DNA of 64,000 bases from assembly GCA_963711725.1 (NCBI GenBank), contig CAVQFO010000033.1, positions 10,446-74,445 of the forward strand. Reading direction: 5' to 3'. This document shows, one piece after another, positions 62,271 through 64,000 of the stretch; the first letter of the stretch is position 1; the number at the start of each line of letters is the position of its first letter. Under the pieces are notes generated by a model. The model was not told where the DNA came from. It did no database searches and worked only from the letters and a program-made list of their open reading frames with translations. A program made the position numbers and the translations under genes. The DNA is from CAVQFO01 sp963711725. GTDB taxonomy: Bacteria; Pseudomonadota; Gammaproteobacteria; Nitrococcales; Aquisalimonadaceae.

Positions 62271-63851
62271 TCAGTCGCCCTGTTCGAAATCCTCATGCCC
62301 AATCCATTGGACCTTGTACAGGTCCAGCCGCCGGTCCTTGGAGTTGCGAACCGAGCCCTCGTTGCGGAGCTCCTTGAGCTTCTCCATGTCCAGATCGACG
62401 ATCAGGGTCATCTCGGTATTGGGCGTGGCCTCGGACACCACGGCATCGTGGGGAAAGGCAAAGTCGGAGGGAGAGAACACGGCCGACTGGGAATACTGGA
62501 TGTCGACGTTCTCCACTTTCGGCAGATTACCCACGCTGCCGGTCACCGCGACATAGCATTCATTCTCGATGGCGCGCGCCTGGGCACAATGCCGAACCCG
62601 CTGGTATCCGTTCTTGGTATCGGTCCAGTAGGGCACGAACAGGATCCGCATGCCCTGCTCCATCAGCAGCCGGGTCAGCTCCGGGAACTCCACGTCGTAG
62701 CAGATCAGGATGCCGATCTTGCCGACATCGGTATCGAACACCCGCAGCCTGTCGCCACCCTTGATGCCCCAATAGGCCCGTTCGTCCGGCGTGATGTGGA
62801 GCTTGTACTGACTGTCGATGGTGCCGTCGCGCCGGCACAGGAAGGAGACGTTGTACAGCTCGCGCTCGTTATACACGGGCATACTGCCGGCGATGATATT
62901 GATGTTGTAGCTCACCGCCAGCTCCCGCAGCGCCTCGCAGATCTCGTCGGTGAACTGGGCCAAGCCGCGAATTGCCTCGGCGGGATTCTCCTGATTGAAC
63001 TTGCCCATCAGCGGCGCGTTGAAGAACTCCGGAAACAGCGCGAAGTCGGCGTTGTAGCCCGCCAGGGCGTCCACGAAGAACTCCACCTGCTGCATCAGCT
63101 CGTCCACGTCCTTGGTGCGGCGCATCTGCCACTGCACGGTGCCCAGGCGCACCACCGACTTGCGGCCACCGATGAGCGGCTCCTTCTTGTCCTCGTAGAA
63201 GATGTTGTTCCACTGGACCAGGGTGGCGAAGCCGTGGGATTCGTCGTCGTCCGGGATATAGTCGCGGATGATGCGCCGGACGTGGAAGTCGTTCGCCAGC
63301 TGAAAGCTGAGGATGGGATCGTAAGTCTCCTGGCGGCGAACCAGGTCGATGTATTCCTCCGGCGTGAGCTCGTCGGAATAGTCCTTGTAGCCGGGAATAC
63401 GCCCCCCGGCGACGATGGAGCGCAGATTGAGCTTGCGGCACAACTCCTTGCGCGCGTCGTACAGCCGGCGCCCGATACGCATGCCGGAATACTCCGGATC
63501 CACGAACACATCCACGCCGTAGAGCACGTCGCCGTCGGGGTCGTGGGTGGTGAAATAACCGTCGCCGGTGATTTGATCGTAGGTGTGTTTGTCGCCAAAG
63601 CGATGGTAGTCGACAATCAACGTCAACGCCGCGCCGGCCACGGTCCCGTGGTCCTCCACGCAAATCTGGCCTTCGGGAAAGCGGTTGAGCATGGCCGCGA
63701 ACTGCCGGCGGGTCCACGCCCCGCCCATTCCTGAATAGACCTGATCCATGATGCGTTTGACATCCGGATAGTCGTCCAGGCGCAAGTTGCGCAATTTGAG
63801 GCGATAGTCTTCCGTTTCCTGATTGTCGGGTGTCTCCGGCTTATCGGGCAT
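62271..63851 (-). CDS. Bifunctional GNAT acetyltransferase-carbon-nitrogen hydrolase (nitrilase superfamily)
   Basis: A 526-residue fusion. The GNAT domain (about 20-200) has the acetyl-CoA-binding region GVDVFVDPEYSGMRIGRRLY. The nitrilase-like domain (about 230-500) has the Glu-Lys-Cys triad: FALFPEFFNAPLMG (Glu), QYKLHITPDERAYWG (Lys) and GILICYDVEFPELTRLL (Cys). The fusion is found in many Proteobacteria with unknown substrate; an amide substrate that is also acetylated, or removal of a damaged metabolite, is conceivable. The ATG at 63851 follows GAAAGG; an in-frame TTG at 63866 is the alternative start. Confidence 0.92.
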   Translation of the reverse strand: MPDKPETPDNQETEDYRLKLRNLRLDDYPDVKRIMDQVYSGMGGAWTRRQFAAMLNRFPEGQICVEDHGTVAGAALTLIVDYHRFGDKHTYDQITGDGYFTTHDPDGDVLYGVDVFVDPEYSGMRIGRRLYDARKELCRKLNLRSIVAGGRIPGYKDYSDELTPEEYIDLVRRQETYDPILSFQLANDFHVRRIIRDYIPDDDESHGFATLVQWNNIFYEDKKEPLIGGRKSVVRLGTVQWQMRRTKDVDELMQQVEFFVDALAGYNADFALFPEFFNAPLMGKFNQENPAEAIRGLAQFTDEICEALRELAVSYNINIIAGSMPVYNERELYNVSFLCRRDGTIDSQYKLHITPDERAYWGIKGGDRLRVFDTDVGKIGILICYDVEFPELTRLLMEQGMRILFVPYWTDTKNGYQRVRHCAQARAIENECYVAVTGSVGNLPKVENVDIQYSQSAVFSPSDFAFPHDAVVSEATPNTEMTLIVDLDMEKLKELRNEGSVRNSKDRRLDLYKVQWIGHEDFEQGD

Positions 63852-64000
63852 ATACCAACCTTTCAAGGAGTTTTGTCGGGCCCCAGAGACTCCGAGGCCT
63901 TCGCATGCTTGGGATTGGCGTCCACTTTGCCCCGCCCGCGAACCGCTGACAAGCTGCGGCGCTTGGCGTGAACGATTCCCTTTTGTCTGCAGTATGTGGG
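63852..64000. other. Window end, no supported gene
   Basis: This contains the leader of the GNAT-nitrilase gene and about 120 further bases. No gene or repeat can be supported before the window ends. Confidence 0.5.

Overview
The window is a dense, GC-rich (visually about 60-65%) chromosomal segment of a Gammaproteobacterium. Family-level markers are gloB/methyltransferase/rnhA/dnaQ/mltD, minCDE, htpG, serB, rpsP-rimM-trmD-rplS next to ffh, ypjD-corB, cysS/gltX/lpxH, a FimL homologue, a rhombosortase and an MshQ-like protein. The mix fits a Chromatiales/Ectothiorhodospiraceae-, Xanthomonadales- or Wenzhouxiangella-like lineage; I cannot name a genus. No rRNA or tRNA gene, CRISPR array, prophage or complete insertion sequence was found.

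Layout. 1-7.2 kb: a hydrolase cut by the window edge, a leftward dnaQ cluster, then gloB and mltD. 7.2-16 kb: minE-minD-minC, htpG, an anchored acidic protein, an acetolactate synthase large subunit, msrB and a hydrolase. 16-20 kb: a FimL homologue, a sirtuin and serB. 20-34 kb: a signalling island with a 1306-residue BTAD/STAND regulator, a lipase-like hydrolase, a small broken gene behind a sigma-54-like promoter, then an overlapping three-gene unit (CheY-like regulator; REC-GGDEF-EAL; a giant pseudokinase/STAND/GAF/PAS histidine kinase). 34-44.9 kb: housekeeping genes (rplS operon, ffh, ypjD, corB, cysS, gltX, gloA, lpxH). 44.9-48.1 kb: a MITE-like element wedged exactly between the stop codons of lpxH and a HEAT/DUF349 gene. 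48.2-55.6 kb: a lipoprotein resembling M4-peptidase inhibitors, an M4 metalloprotease with a GlyGly-CTERM tail, its probable rhombosortase, a hydrolase-OsmC fusion, an SDR, a CPBP membrane protease and a SlyD-type FKBP. 55.6-56.5 kb: a repeat-only stretch. 56.5-64 kb: an MshQ-like surface protein, a carbonic anhydrase, a cation exchanger and a GNAT-nitrilase fusion.

How genes work together. The M4 protease, rhombosortase and upstream lipoprotein look like a self-contained secretion/surface-processing cassette. The 26-34 kb operon looks like one signalling pathway joining phosphorelay to c-di-GMP, with catalytically dead-looking kinase and cyclase domains serving as sensors or scaffolds.

The sequence carries many interspersed palindromes (two-core REP family, near-palindromic coding-like intergenic repeats, a TA-targeting MITE family). 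Several long genes are interrupted by single-base changes, mostly one extra base in a short homopolymer (kinase, cysS, DUF349 gene, M4 protease). That pattern makes consensus error at least as likely as true gene decay.
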